Part shown: one piece after another, positions 1-7,289 of the stretch
How positions within the stretch are numbered: the first letter of the stretch is position 1
Layout of the letters: every line of letters starts with the position of its first letter
Assembly: GCA_041393395.1 (NCBI GenBank)
Contig: JAWKKG010000002.1
Location: forward strand, 186,001-250,000
DNA: 64,000 nt
Origin: JAGQIB01 sp041393395
Lineage (GTDB): Bacteria; ARS69
Reading direction: 5' to 3'
Notes under the pieces: generated by a model
Databases searched by the model: none
Seen by the model: the letters and a program-made list of their open reading frames with translations, nothing else
What the model was told of the DNA's origin: nothing
Program-made: the position numbers and the translations under genes

Positions 1-214
1 GCACGTCCACGAGGAAGCTGAACGCCTGGCCCTCGCGCAGGTCGAGGTTCGCCTGCATCGCGCCGCCGTGGCAGGCGGCGAGCGCGCAGCCCGGCGTGAA
101 GACGTTCGCCTGGATGTCCTGCAGGGTGGGCTCGAACGGACCGCCCGCGGCCCGGGCGCTGCCGAAGCCGAGGAGGGTCAGAACGGAAAGAGTCGCAATC
201 GTCGCAACGCGCAT
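1..214 (-). CDS. Secreted heme-like protein, N-terminal part (runs off the left edge)
   Basis: Only the first 71 codons are inside the window. The ATG at 214-212 has a GGAG ribosome site six bases upstream. The first 22 residues form a signal peptide: a basic start, a hydrophobic LSVLTLLGF stretch and an ARA-A type cut site. The mature part begins AGGPFEPTLQDIQ and carries CALAACH, a CX4CH spacing. This is a known non-canonical heme attachment spacing (tetraheme cytochromes c3), and it also occurs in secreted proteins with a TFTPxCAxxxCH type motif. The product is therefore probably periplasmic or exported and may bind heme c, but the rest of the protein is not visible. It is divergent from ubiX. 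Confidence 0.7.
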   Translation of the reverse strand, partial: MRVATIATLSVLTLLGFGSARAAGGPFEPTLQDIQANVFTPGCALAACHGGAMQANLDLREGQAFSFLVDV

Positions 215-558
215 GGGCCGCTCCAATCGACGGGTCCAAGGGGTCTCCCGGACGCGCCGGAGCGCGCCGGGTGGGGGATTCCGGTTGCACCCCGTCGTGT
301 GGAACGGGGGGATGTCGCGATGATAGTGGATTCGGAGTCTCCGAGGGAACCCCGGCGCTGCGCGAGGCGCTCGCCGCCGCCGCTCACGAGATCCGGATCC
401 TTCTGTCACGAATTCCCCGGGGGCCCGGGAGCCCGCGTTGACGGGCCTCTCGGGCCGGGGTAGCGTCCCGGGTCCTGCCCCCGTCGTCCCGTTCTTCTCG
501 AGGCAAGGGCTCCGGATCGGCCGCCGCGGCCCGCCCGAGCCGCGGCCCCCGGAGTGCC
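215..558. other. Divergent intergenic region
   Basis: This 344-base gap lies between the left-edge minus-strand gene and ubiX. It should hold promoters for both directions. The only structure seen is a small GC palindrome, CCCGGG-GG-CCCGGG, near 416-429. No coding stretch with a recognisable product was found, and long open frames here are GC-driven. Confidence 0.5.
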
Positions 559-1113
559 ATGCGAACTGTCGTCGTGATCACGGGAGCCTCCGGCGCCGTC
601 TTCGGGATCGAGCTGCTGAAGCGCCTGCCCGGCGAGAAGGTCCTCATCCTCACGAAGTGGGGGAAGGTCGTGATCCGCGAGGAGACCGGCCTTTCCGTCT
701 CCGAGGTCGAGGCGCTGGCGGACTCCGTCTTCTCGGACGAGGATCTGGCCGCACCGATCTCCTCCGGCTCGAATCCGTTCGACGCGGTCGCGGTGCTGCC
801 GATGAGCGCGAGCTTCCTCGCGAAGGTCGCCGCCGGGCTCGGCGACACGCTCGGCACGCGCGTCTGCCACATCGCGCTGAAGGAGCGCCGACGTCTCGTG
901 CTCGCCCTGCGCGAGACGCCCGTCACCGGCATCACGCTCGACAACGCGGCGCGCGTGTCGCGCGAGGGCGCGATCGTGATGCCGGTGTCGCCGTTCTTTT
1001 ACCTGAAGCCGGACTCGATCGATCGACTCGTGGGCGACTACGTCGATCGCATGGTGCAGACGCTGACCGGTGCGCCGATGCCGGACGGCTGGAAGCGCGA
1101 GGATCTCGCGTGA
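559..1113 (+). CDS. ubiX: UbiX-family flavin prenyltransferase
   Basis: 184 residues, the usual length for UbiX/Pad1. It attaches a dimethylallyl unit to FMN, making the prenylated FMN that UbiD decarboxylases need. The FMN-binding motif GASGAVFG is at residues 9-16. Further family signatures are PMSASFLAKVAAG, the RETP motif with its conserved Arg, and the MPVSPFFYLKP region near the C terminus. The ATG at 559 has GGAG at 551-554. The next gene, a UbiD-type decarboxylase, overlaps the stop by four bases (GTGA), so the enzyme and its client are translationally coupled. Because genes of the futalosine route follow, it probably acts as MqnM, the UbiX homolog linked to that route, rather than in ubiquinone synthesis. 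The family call is firm and the pathway role is inferred. Confidence 0.93.
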   Translation: MRTVVVITGASGAVFGIELLKRLPGEKVLILTKWGKVVIREETGLSVSEVEALADSVFSDEDLAAPISSGSNPFDAVAVLPMSASFLAKVAAGLGDTLGTRVCHIALKERRRLVLALRETPVTGITLDNAARVSREGAIVMPVSPFFYLKPDSIDRLVGDYVDRMVQTLTGAPMPDGWKREDLA

Positions 1114-2879
1114 GGGATCTGCGCGAGTTCCTGACCGCGGTGGAGCGGGCGGGTGAGCTGCGTCGCGTGAAGACGCCGGTGGATGCGCGGCTCGAGATCA
1201 CCGAGATCTGCCAGCGTGTGGTGCGCGAGGAAGGTCCGGCCCTCCTGTTCGAGAACGTGGAGGGCGCCGACTTCCCGCTCGCGATCAACCTGTTCGGCTC
1301 GCGACGGCGCGTGGAACTCGCGCTCGGCCGGCCGCCGGCCGCGATCGGCGAGTCGCTGGTGGGACTCGCGGAAAAGATGAAGTCGCCGAGCCTCGGCGCG
1401 CTGCTCGGGAGCGCCGGCGAGCTCGCGCGCCTGCGCGGCATGAAGCCGAAGCTCGTCGGCGGCGGTCCCGTGCGCGAAGTGGCCGAGGCGCCGAACCTCG
1501 AGCGCCTGCCGGTGCTCACGTGCTGGCCGGACGACGGCGGGCCGTTCTTCACGTTCCCGCTCGTGCACACGAAGAGCCCGCGCGACGGTTCCCTGAACGT
1601 CGGCATCTACCGAATGCAGCGCTTCGGCCCGGCCGAGACGGGCATGCACTGGCAGATCGGGAAGGGCGGCGGCTACCACCACTTCGAGGCGGAGGACGAG
1701 GGGAAGCCGCTGCCGGTCGCGGTGGCGCTCGGCGGCGATCCCGCGCTGATGCTCGCCGCGATGATGCCGCTGCCGGAGGGTCTGAGCGAGGCGGCGTTCG
1801 TGGGGCTGCTGCGCGGCGCGCCACTCGAGCTCTCGCGCGGCCGCGCCGTGGATGTGCCGGTGCCCGCGCGCGCGGAGTTCGTGCTGGAGGGCGAGGTGGC
1901 GGCGGGCGAGCGCCGCACCGAGGGTCCGTTCGGCGATCACTTCGGTCACTACTCGGCGGCGGCGCCGTTCCCGGTGTTCCGCGTGAAGCGCGTGTCCCGC
2001 CGCCGCGACGCGATCTACCCCGCGATCGTGGTGGGCAAGCCGCCGCAGGAAGACGGATTCATGGGCAACGCCGTGCAGGAGCTGCTCGGTCCGTTGATCC
2101 GGCTGCCGCACCCCGAGATCCGCGACCTGTGGACGTACGAGGCGACCGGTTTCCACCACCTGCTGGTGGCGTCCTCCGAGGAGCGCTTCGAGAAGGAGGC
2201 GATGCGGTCCGCGTTCGGGTTGCTCGGCCAGGGGCAGCTCGGTCTCACGAAGGTGCTCGTGATGGTCGGCCGCGACGTGGACCCGCGCCACCTCGACGCG
2301 GTGCTCGACGCGATCGCCGACCGCTTCGAGCCGACCGAGGACTTCCACCTGCTCACGAAGGTGCCGTTCGACACGCTCGACTTCACGAGCTACACGCTGA
2401 ACGTCGGCAGCAAGATGATCCTGGACTGCACGCGCGGTCCGGCCGGCGCGCCGCTGCCCGAGCTGCCGGACCTCACCACCGTGGACTCGCGGATCCGCGG
2501 GCAGAAGCTGCTCGGCCGCGCAATCCTCGCGATCACGGTGGAGGGCGACGACCCCCGGTCCGCGCTCGCCGCGGCCGTCCGCGCGCTGCCGGGCGCCGGG
2601 GGCGACGGCCCGGCGCCGCTCCCCAAGATCGTGGCCGCCGTCTCCCCGGACATTCCGCTGGAGGACCGCGAGCTGCTCCTCTGGGGGATCTTCACCCGGT
2701 TCGACCCGGCCCGGGACGCCTTCTTCGAGCGCTCCGAGCTCTACGGGGCCTGGCCCGTCCACCGCGGCCGCCTCGCCATCGACGCCACCTTCAAGGCCGG
2801 CTATCCGGCGCCGCTGGAGATGGACCCGGAGGTCGTGGCGAAGGTGGACCGGCGCTGGAAGGAATACGAGATCTCGTAG
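1110..2879 (+). CDS. ubiD: UbiD-family decarboxylase, probable menaquinone (MqnL-type) decarboxylase
   Basis: 589 residues from the GTG at 1110. UbiD enzymes decarboxylate aromatic or alpha,beta-unsaturated acids using prenylated FMN and a metal. The N-terminal VRDLREFLTAVERAGEL is a classic UbiD opening. The cofactor region has NVGIYRMQRF followed by MHWQIGKGGGYHH. The catalytic stretch EGPFGDHFGHYS lies near residues 270-281. The open frame extends upstream to 438, but the UbiX overlap and homology fix the start at 1110. With mqnE, mqnA and mqnC downstream, the likely substrate is 1,4-dihydroxy-6-naphthoate or its prenylated form, as proposed for MqnL. A UbiA-type prenyltransferase (MqnP) is not in the window. 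The family is certain and the substrate is inferred from context. Confidence 0.9.
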   Translation: MRDLREFLTAVERAGELRRVKTPVDARLEITEICQRVVREEGPALLFENVEGADFPLAINLFGSRRRVELALGRPPAAIGESLVGLAEKMKSPSLGALLGSAGELARLRGMKPKLVGGGPVREVAEAPNLERLPVLTCWPDDGGPFFTFPLVHTKSPRDGSLNVGIYRMQRFGPAETGMHWQIGKGGGYHHFEAEDEGKPLPVAVALGGDPALMLAAMMPLPEGLSEAAFVGLLRGAPLELSRGRAVDVPVPARAEFVLEGEVAAGERRTEGPFGDHFGHYSAAAPFPVFRVKRVSRRRDAIYPAIVVGKPPQEDGFMGNAVQELLGPLIRLPHPEIRDLWTYEATGFHHLLVASSEERFEKEAMRSAFGLLGQGQLGLTKVLVMVGRDVDPRHLDAVLDAIADRFEPTEDFHLLTKVPFDTLDFTSYTLNVGSKMILDCTRGPAGAPLPELPDLTTVDSRIRGQKLLGRAILAITVEGDDPRSALAAAVRALPGAGGDGPAPLPKIVAAVSPDIPLEDRELLLWGIFTRFDPARDAFFERSELYGAWPVHRGRLAIDATFKAGYPAPLEMDPEVVAKVDRRWKEYEIS

Positions 2880-3084
2880 TCCGCCGATCGCCGACCGGAT
2901 CCGGCGGCGGCCGCCCGCGGGCCCCGGCCCGTCCAGGACCCGGCCCGCCTCGAGCGGACCCACCAAGCCCCCGGGCCCTTGATCAAACCCGCCGGGGCGG
3001 CGAATATGGGTCGCTCTTCGGCCGCCGGGCCGACTCCTCGTCCCCGGCGCGCCCCCGTTTCCGCGTCTCGTCCCGGGAGCCCAC

Positions 3085-4215
3085 GTGATCGCCACCCCCG
3101 ATCCGCTGATCCGCGACCCGCGCCTGCGCGACGTCGCCGCCAAGGTCGCGGCCGGCGAGCGCCTGGATTTCGACGACGGGATGGCCTGCCTCACCACCCG
3201 GGACCTGTTCGGCCTCGGGCGGATCGCCGACCGCGTGAAGACCGCGAAGAATGGCGACCACGTGCTCTACGTGCTGAACCGGCAGCTCAACCCCACGAAC
3301 CTGTGCGTGCTGACCTGCAAGTTCTGCGACTTCGCGGCCCGCAAGGGCGACGCGCACGCGTACGAGCTCTCCGAGGCGGAGATCCTCGAGCACGGCAGCG
3401 AGGAGATCGACGAGATCCACATCGTCTCCGGCCTCCACCCGAAGTGGAAGTTCGAGGACTACGTGGACATCGTCCGCAAGCTGAAGGCGGCGTACCCGCG
3501 TCTCCCGATCAAGGCGTGGACGGCGGTGGAGATCGACTGGTTCGCGAAGATCTCCAAGAAGTCGGTGGAGGAAGTCCTCACGATCCTGAAGGACGCCGGC
3601 GTGGTGGCGATGCCGGGCGGCGGGGCCGAGGTGTTCTCCGATCGCATCCGCGAGGAGCTCTACAAGAGCAAGATGGGTCACGAACGCTGGTTCGAGATCC
3701 ACCGCATCGCGCACGGTCTCGGCATCCGCTCGAACGTCACGCTGCTGTACGGCCACATCGAGACGCTCGAGGAGCGCGTGAGCCACATGCTGCAGGTGCG
3801 CGAGCTGCAGGACGAGACGGACGGCTTCTACTCGTTCATTCCGCTCGAGTATCAGCTCGGCACCACGAAGCTCGTCGAGCGCCGCGCCAGCGCCGACGAC
3901 GGACTGCGCACGATCGCCACCGCCCGTCTCCTGCTCGACAACTTCGAGCACATCAAGGCGTACTGGGTGATGCTCGGCGAGGAGACCGCTTCCGTCGCGC
4001 TGAACTTCGGCGCCGACGACCTCGACGGCACGATCGTCGAGGAGAAGATCGCCCACCTGGCGCTCGCGGAGAGCCCGGTGGGACTCACCCAGCAACGAAT
4101 CCTCAAGCTGATTCGCGAGGCGGGCAAGGTGCCCGTCCGGAGGAACGCGCTCTACGATGTCCTCGAGATCCACGACCAAGACGACGCTCGCGCTCATCCC
4201 GTACCTCAACTGTGA
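3085..4215 (+). CDS. mqnE: Aminofutalosine synthase MqnE
   Basis: 376-residue radical SAM enzyme. It joins SAM with the enolpyruvyl product of MqnA to make 6-amino-6-deoxyfutalosine. The iron-sulfur motif CVLTCKFC places Cys 74, 78 and 81 in the CX3CX2C pattern, preceded by NRQLNPTNL, which is typical of MqnE/CofH-like proteins. Other family landmarks are IVSGLHPKWKFEDY, MPGGGAEVFSDRIR, LYGHIETLEERV and SFIPLEYQ. The GTG at 3085 has a GGGAG ribosome site upstream, and no other good start is near. The last 59 bases overlap the start of mqnA in another frame. The tail PVRRNALYDVL is family-like, while the final dozen residues, encoded inside the overlap, look unconserved. Confidence 0.94.
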   Translation: MIATPDPLIRDPRLRDVAAKVAAGERLDFDDGMACLTTRDLFGLGRIADRVKTAKNGDHVLYVLNRQLNPTNLCVLTCKFCDFAARKGDAHAYELSEAEILEHGSEEIDEIHIVSGLHPKWKFEDYVDIVRKLKAAYPRLPIKAWTAVEIDWFAKISKKSVEEVLTILKDAGVVAMPGGGAEVFSDRIREELYKSKMGHERWFEIHRIAHGLGIRSNVTLLYGHIETLEERVSHMLQVRELQDETDGFYSFIPLEYQLGTTKLVERRASADDGLRTIATARLLLDNFEHIKAYWVMLGEETASVALNFGADDLDGTIVEEKIAHLALAESPVGLTQQRILKLIREAGKVPVRRNALYDVLEIHDQDDARAHPVPQL

Positions 4216-4930
4216 GCCCTTCTACTTCGGGATCGACGACCTCGACTTCGAGATCGTCCGGGAGGTGCCGCGCGAGCTGGGGCGTCTCGCCGATTCCGGC
4301 CTGGCCACGTGCGGACCGATGGCGGTGGCGGACTGGTTTCGCCTGAGAGACCGGTACGACCTGCTCGACGACTTCGGCATCGCCTGCGAGGGGCCGGCGC
4401 ACTCCGTGCTGCTGTTCTCCAAGCGGGAGATCCAGTCGCTGAACGAGGGGCGGGTCGGGCTCACCACGGAGAGCTCGACGTCGGTGCGGCTCGTCCGGGT
4501 CATCCTGGGCGGCAAGTACGGCGCGCGCACGATCGAGTGGGGACGCGGCGCCTCGGACGAGGACGACGCCCGGCTCCTCATCGGCGATCAGGCGCTGCGC
4601 GCCGCGACCACCGGACTGGACGACTTCCCGTTCGTCTACGATCTCGGCGAGGAGTGGCACGGCTGGCAGGGGCTGCCGTTCGTGTTCGCGCGCTGGGTGG
4701 TGGCGAAGGAGATTCCGGCCGAGGACCGGGAGCGGATCTCGGCGTCGCTTGCCGCGTCGCTCGCGAGCTGGCGCCTCCGCGTGCCCGAGATCGCCGCCCG
4801 CCGCGGCCCGGACTTCGGGCTCGAGGGCGAGGGGATCCTGCGCTACCTGTCCACGTTCCGGTACCGGATCGGTCCCGTGGAAGCGCTCGGCGAACAGACG
4901 TTCGAAACGCTGCTCGAGGAGTACGCCTGA
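4157..4930 (+). CDS. mqnA: Chorismate dehydratase MqnA
   Basis: 257 residues. It dehydrates chorismate to 3-[(1-carboxyvinyl)oxy]benzoate, the first committed step of the futalosine menaquinone route. It has the periplasmic-binding-like fold of the MqnA/MqnD family. Signatures are IPYLNCEPFYFG near the N terminus, the CGPMAVADWF loop, SSTSVRL, and a LIGDQALRA region followed by DLGEEW and LPFVFARWV. These last motifs separate MqnA from MqnD. The only reasonable start is the ATG at 4157, inside mqnE and 59 bases before its stop. The stop shares one base with the ATG of mqnC. The mqnE-mqnA-mqnC order on one strand indicates one transcript. Confidence 0.92.
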   Translation: MSSRSTTKTTLALIPYLNCEPFYFGIDDLDFEIVREVPRELGRLADSGLATCGPMAVADWFRLRDRYDLLDDFGIACEGPAHSVLLFSKREIQSLNEGRVGLTTESSTSVRLVRVILGGKYGARTIEWGRGASDEDDARLLIGDQALRAATTGLDDFPFVYDLGEEWHGWQGLPFVFARWVVAKEIPAEDRERISASLAASLASWRLRVPEIAARRGPDFGLEGEGILRYLSTFRYRIGPVEALGEQTFETLLEEYA

Positions 4931-6057
4931 TGGCCACCGTGTTCGCCTGGCAGAACCTGCACAAGCCGGCCGGCGACCCCGTCCGCTTCGGCGAGATCAC
5001 CGATCGCGTGCTCGCCGGCGATCGCATCGACGACGACACCGCGCTGTTCCTCCTGCGCGACGCGAACCTGTCCGACCTGTGCGCGCTCGGCGACGAGATG
5101 CGACGTCGGCGGGTGGGCGGCGACTTCGTGACGTTCGTGATCGACACGAATCCGAACTACACGAACGTGTGCACCACGGATTGCCTGTTCTGCGCGTTCT
5201 ACCGGAAGCCCGGCCACGAGGAGGGCTACTGGCACTCCGTGGACGAGGTCGTGGCGATGGTCGGCCGCGCGGTGGAGAAGGGCGCCACCACCACGCTCCT
5301 GCAGGGTGGTCACAATCCCGAGATCCCGTTCTCGTACTACGTCGACGTGGTGAAGGCGCTGCGCGCGAACTTCCCCGACCTGTGCGTGCACCTGTGGAGC
5401 CCTTCCGAGATCCGCACGATGTCGGAGGTCTCGGGGCTCTCGGTGCGCGAGGTGCTCCAGGAACTGTGGAACGCGGGGCAGCGCACGATCCCCGGCGGCG
5501 GCGCCGAGATCCTCGTGGACCGCGTGCGCAAGCGCATCTCGCCCAAGAAGCCGAACGCCGACAACTGGCTCGACGTGATGCGCGACGCCCACGAGATCGG
5601 CTACCGCACCACGGCCACGATGATGTACGGCCACGCGGAGACGGACGAGGAGATCGTGGAACACTTCCGCAAGCTCCGCGCGCTGCAGGACGACACGGAC
5701 GGCTTCACCGCGTTCATCCCCTGGAGCTTCAAGCCCGGCAACACGCTGCTCGAGAAGAAGATTCCGGAGAGTCCCGGCCCCGTGAAGTATCTGCGCCTCA
5801 TCGCGCTCGCGCGTCTGTACCTGGACAACTTCGATCACATCCAGGCGAGCTGGTTCTCCGAGGGCAAGAAGACGGGCCAGATCGCGCTGCACGCCGGCGG
5901 CGACGACTTCGGCGGCACGCTGATCGAGGAGAACGTGCTGCGCCAGGCGAATCACCACAACCGCACGACGACCGAGGAATGCGTGGCGCTCATCAAGGAC
6001 TCCGGCTACCGCGCGATGCAACGCACGACGCTCTACGAGCACGTGCGCGAGTGGTGA
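4930..6057 (+). CDS. mqnC: Cyclic dehypoxanthinyl futalosine synthase MqnC
   Basis: 375-residue radical SAM enzyme that cyclises dehypoxanthine futalosine, the step after hypoxanthine removal. The cluster motif CTTDCLFC gives Cys 81, 85 and 88, set in NYTNV...AFYR as in known MqnC proteins. Further conserved pieces are LLQGGHNPE, the IPGGGAEILVDRVR loop, MMYGHAET and FIPWSFKPGNT. The ATG at 4930 overlaps the mqnA TGA by one base, which supports this start over longer in-frame openings from 4309. MqnB and MqnD, needed between and after MqnE and MqnC, are not in the window and must lie elsewhere. Confidence 0.95.
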   Translation: MATVFAWQNLHKPAGDPVRFGEITDRVLAGDRIDDDTALFLLRDANLSDLCALGDEMRRRRVGGDFVTFVIDTNPNYTNVCTTDCLFCAFYRKPGHEEGYWHSVDEVVAMVGRAVEKGATTTLLQGGHNPEIPFSYYVDVVKALRANFPDLCVHLWSPSEIRTMSEVSGLSVREVLQELWNAGQRTIPGGGAEILVDRVRKRISPKKPNADNWLDVMRDAHEIGYRTTATMMYGHAETDEEIVEHFRKLRALQDDTDGFTAFIPWSFKPGNTLLEKKIPESPGPVKYLRLIALARLYLDNFDHIQASWFSEGKKTGQIALHAGGDDFGGTLIEENVLRQANHHNRTTTEECVALIKDSGYRAMQRTTLYEHVREW

Positions 6058-6067
6058 GCGGACCCCG

Positions 6068-6463
6068 ATGATCTTCGGCTCGGGCGCTGCCCGCGAGCGC
6101 GCCTTCCTCGCGACCGGCGCGATCCTCGGATTCCTGGCGGTGGCGGCCGGCGCGTTCGGCGCGCACGCGCTGCGGGAAGTGTTGCCGGCGGATCGACTCG
6201 CGGTGTTCGAGACCGGGGCGCGCTACCAGATGTTCCACGCGCTCGCCCTGATCGGCGTGGCGTTCGTGGCCGGCAAGCGTCGCGGACAGGCCGCCCCGCT
6301 CGCGGGCTGGCTATTCCTGCTCGGCACGATCCTGTTCTCGGGCTCGCTGTACGCGCTCGCGCTGACCGGCGTGCGCGCGTGGGGAGCGGTCACGCCGCTC
6401 GGCGGAGTCGCCTGGCTCGCGGGCTGGGCCGCGCTCGCGCTCGCCGCGCTGCGCTCGGACTGA
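6068..6463 (+). CDS. DUF423 family small membrane protein
   Basis: 131 residues with four hydrophobic helices, the length and layout of the DUF423/YgdD family. The N-terminal segment AILGFLAVAAGAFGAHAL matches the family signature (a GAFGAHxL motif). FETGARYQMFHALAL is the conserved loop, and a final pair of helices ends in a short basic-acidic tail. The function of DUF423 is unknown. It starts ten bases after mqnC and is followed four bases later by a phosphopantetheinyl transferase, so it is probably carried on the menaquinone transcript. That placement may reflect convenience rather than a shared role. Confidence 0.85.
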   Translation: MIFGSGAARERAFLATGAILGFLAVAAGAFGAHALREVLPADRLAVFETGARYQMFHALALIGVAFVAGKRRGQAAPLAGWLFLLGTILFSGSLYALALTGVRAWGAVTPLGGVAWLAGWAALALAALRSD

Positions 6464-6467
6464 CCCC

Positions 6468-7205
6468 GTGACCCGACTCGTGGTTCCCGAGCTCGAGCCA
6501 CGCGATCCGGCCCGCGCCGAGCCGCTGCTTCCGGGCGAAGTCCAGCTCTGGTACGCGGATCTCGACTCCGTGCCCGGCGATGAAGGAATCCTGTCGGCGG
6601 CGGAATCCGCACGCGCCGAACGCGTCGTGGATGCCGACGCCCAAGCTCGTTTCGTGCGCTCCCGCACCCTCGTGCGACGCCTGCTCGGCGCCTGGCTCGG
6701 CCTGCCGGCGGGCGAGATCGCTCTGGAATCCACGGGTGAGGGGAAGCCGCGCGTGGTGGCCCCACCCCACGCGATCGACTTCAATCTGTCGCACACGGGC
6801 TCCGCGTGGGCGCTCGCCGCGTCGATCTCCTTCCACGTGGGAGTGGACCTCGAGCGGATTCGCCCGCGGCGCCCCGATCACGACGTGGCGCGGCGCATCT
6901 TCACGTCGGCGGAGTGCGCCTGGCTCGCGGAGCTGCCGGAAGCACGCCGCACCCCCGCGTTCTTCACCATCTGGACGATCCGGGAGGCCGTCACGAAGCT
7001 CCGGGGCGAGGGGATCTTCACCCTGTCGGCGTCGTTCGAGGTGGTCGCCCAGGCCGACGGGCGCCTGGAGGCGCGCGTGGAGCCGCCGGAGGAGCTGGTC
7101 GTGGACACGATCCCCGCGCCCGTCGGGCACGTGGGCGCGCTCGCCGTGAGCGCCTCTCCGCGGGCCATCCGGGCCTTCCGGGTCCGTCCGGACGCCGAGG
7201 CCTGA
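6468..7205 (+). CDS. Sfp-type 4'-phosphopantetheinyl transferase
   Basis: 245 residues. It transfers phosphopantetheine from CoA to a serine of acyl- or peptidyl-carrier proteins. The magnesium and CoA binding motif GVDLER puts Asp127 and Glu129 in place, and the second signature FFTIWTIREAVTKLRG gives Glu173 and Lys177. IDFNLSHTGSAWALA is the usual substrate-binding strand before the first motif. Start is a GTG four bases after the DUF423 stop. The Sfp class commonly serves polyketide or nonribosomal systems, but in lineages without AcpS it also modifies the fatty-acid carrier. No carrier protein or synthase is seen nearby, so the partner is unknown. Confidence 0.9.
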   Translation: MTRLVVPELEPRDPARAEPLLPGEVQLWYADLDSVPGDEGILSAAESARAERVVDADAQARFVRSRTLVRRLLGAWLGLPAGEIALESTGEGKPRVVAPPHAIDFNLSHTGSAWALAASISFHVGVDLERIRPRRPDHDVARRIFTSAECAWLAELPEARRTPAFFTIWTIREAVTKLRGEGIFTLSASFEVVAQADGRLEARVEPPEELVVDTIPAPVGHVGALAVSASPRAIRAFRVRPDAEA

Positions 7206-7289
7206 TCCGGTCCCCTCCTGTGTTATCGTGACGGAGTCGCGTTCACGGATCCCGCCCCCGCGGGCCTCCCCGGACCTGGAGAATTCCCC

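Noticed and set aside
438..1109. Upstream extension of the UbiD reading frame
   Set aside because: It overlaps ubiX in another frame, is Arg-rich, and UbiD homology starts at the GTG at 1110.
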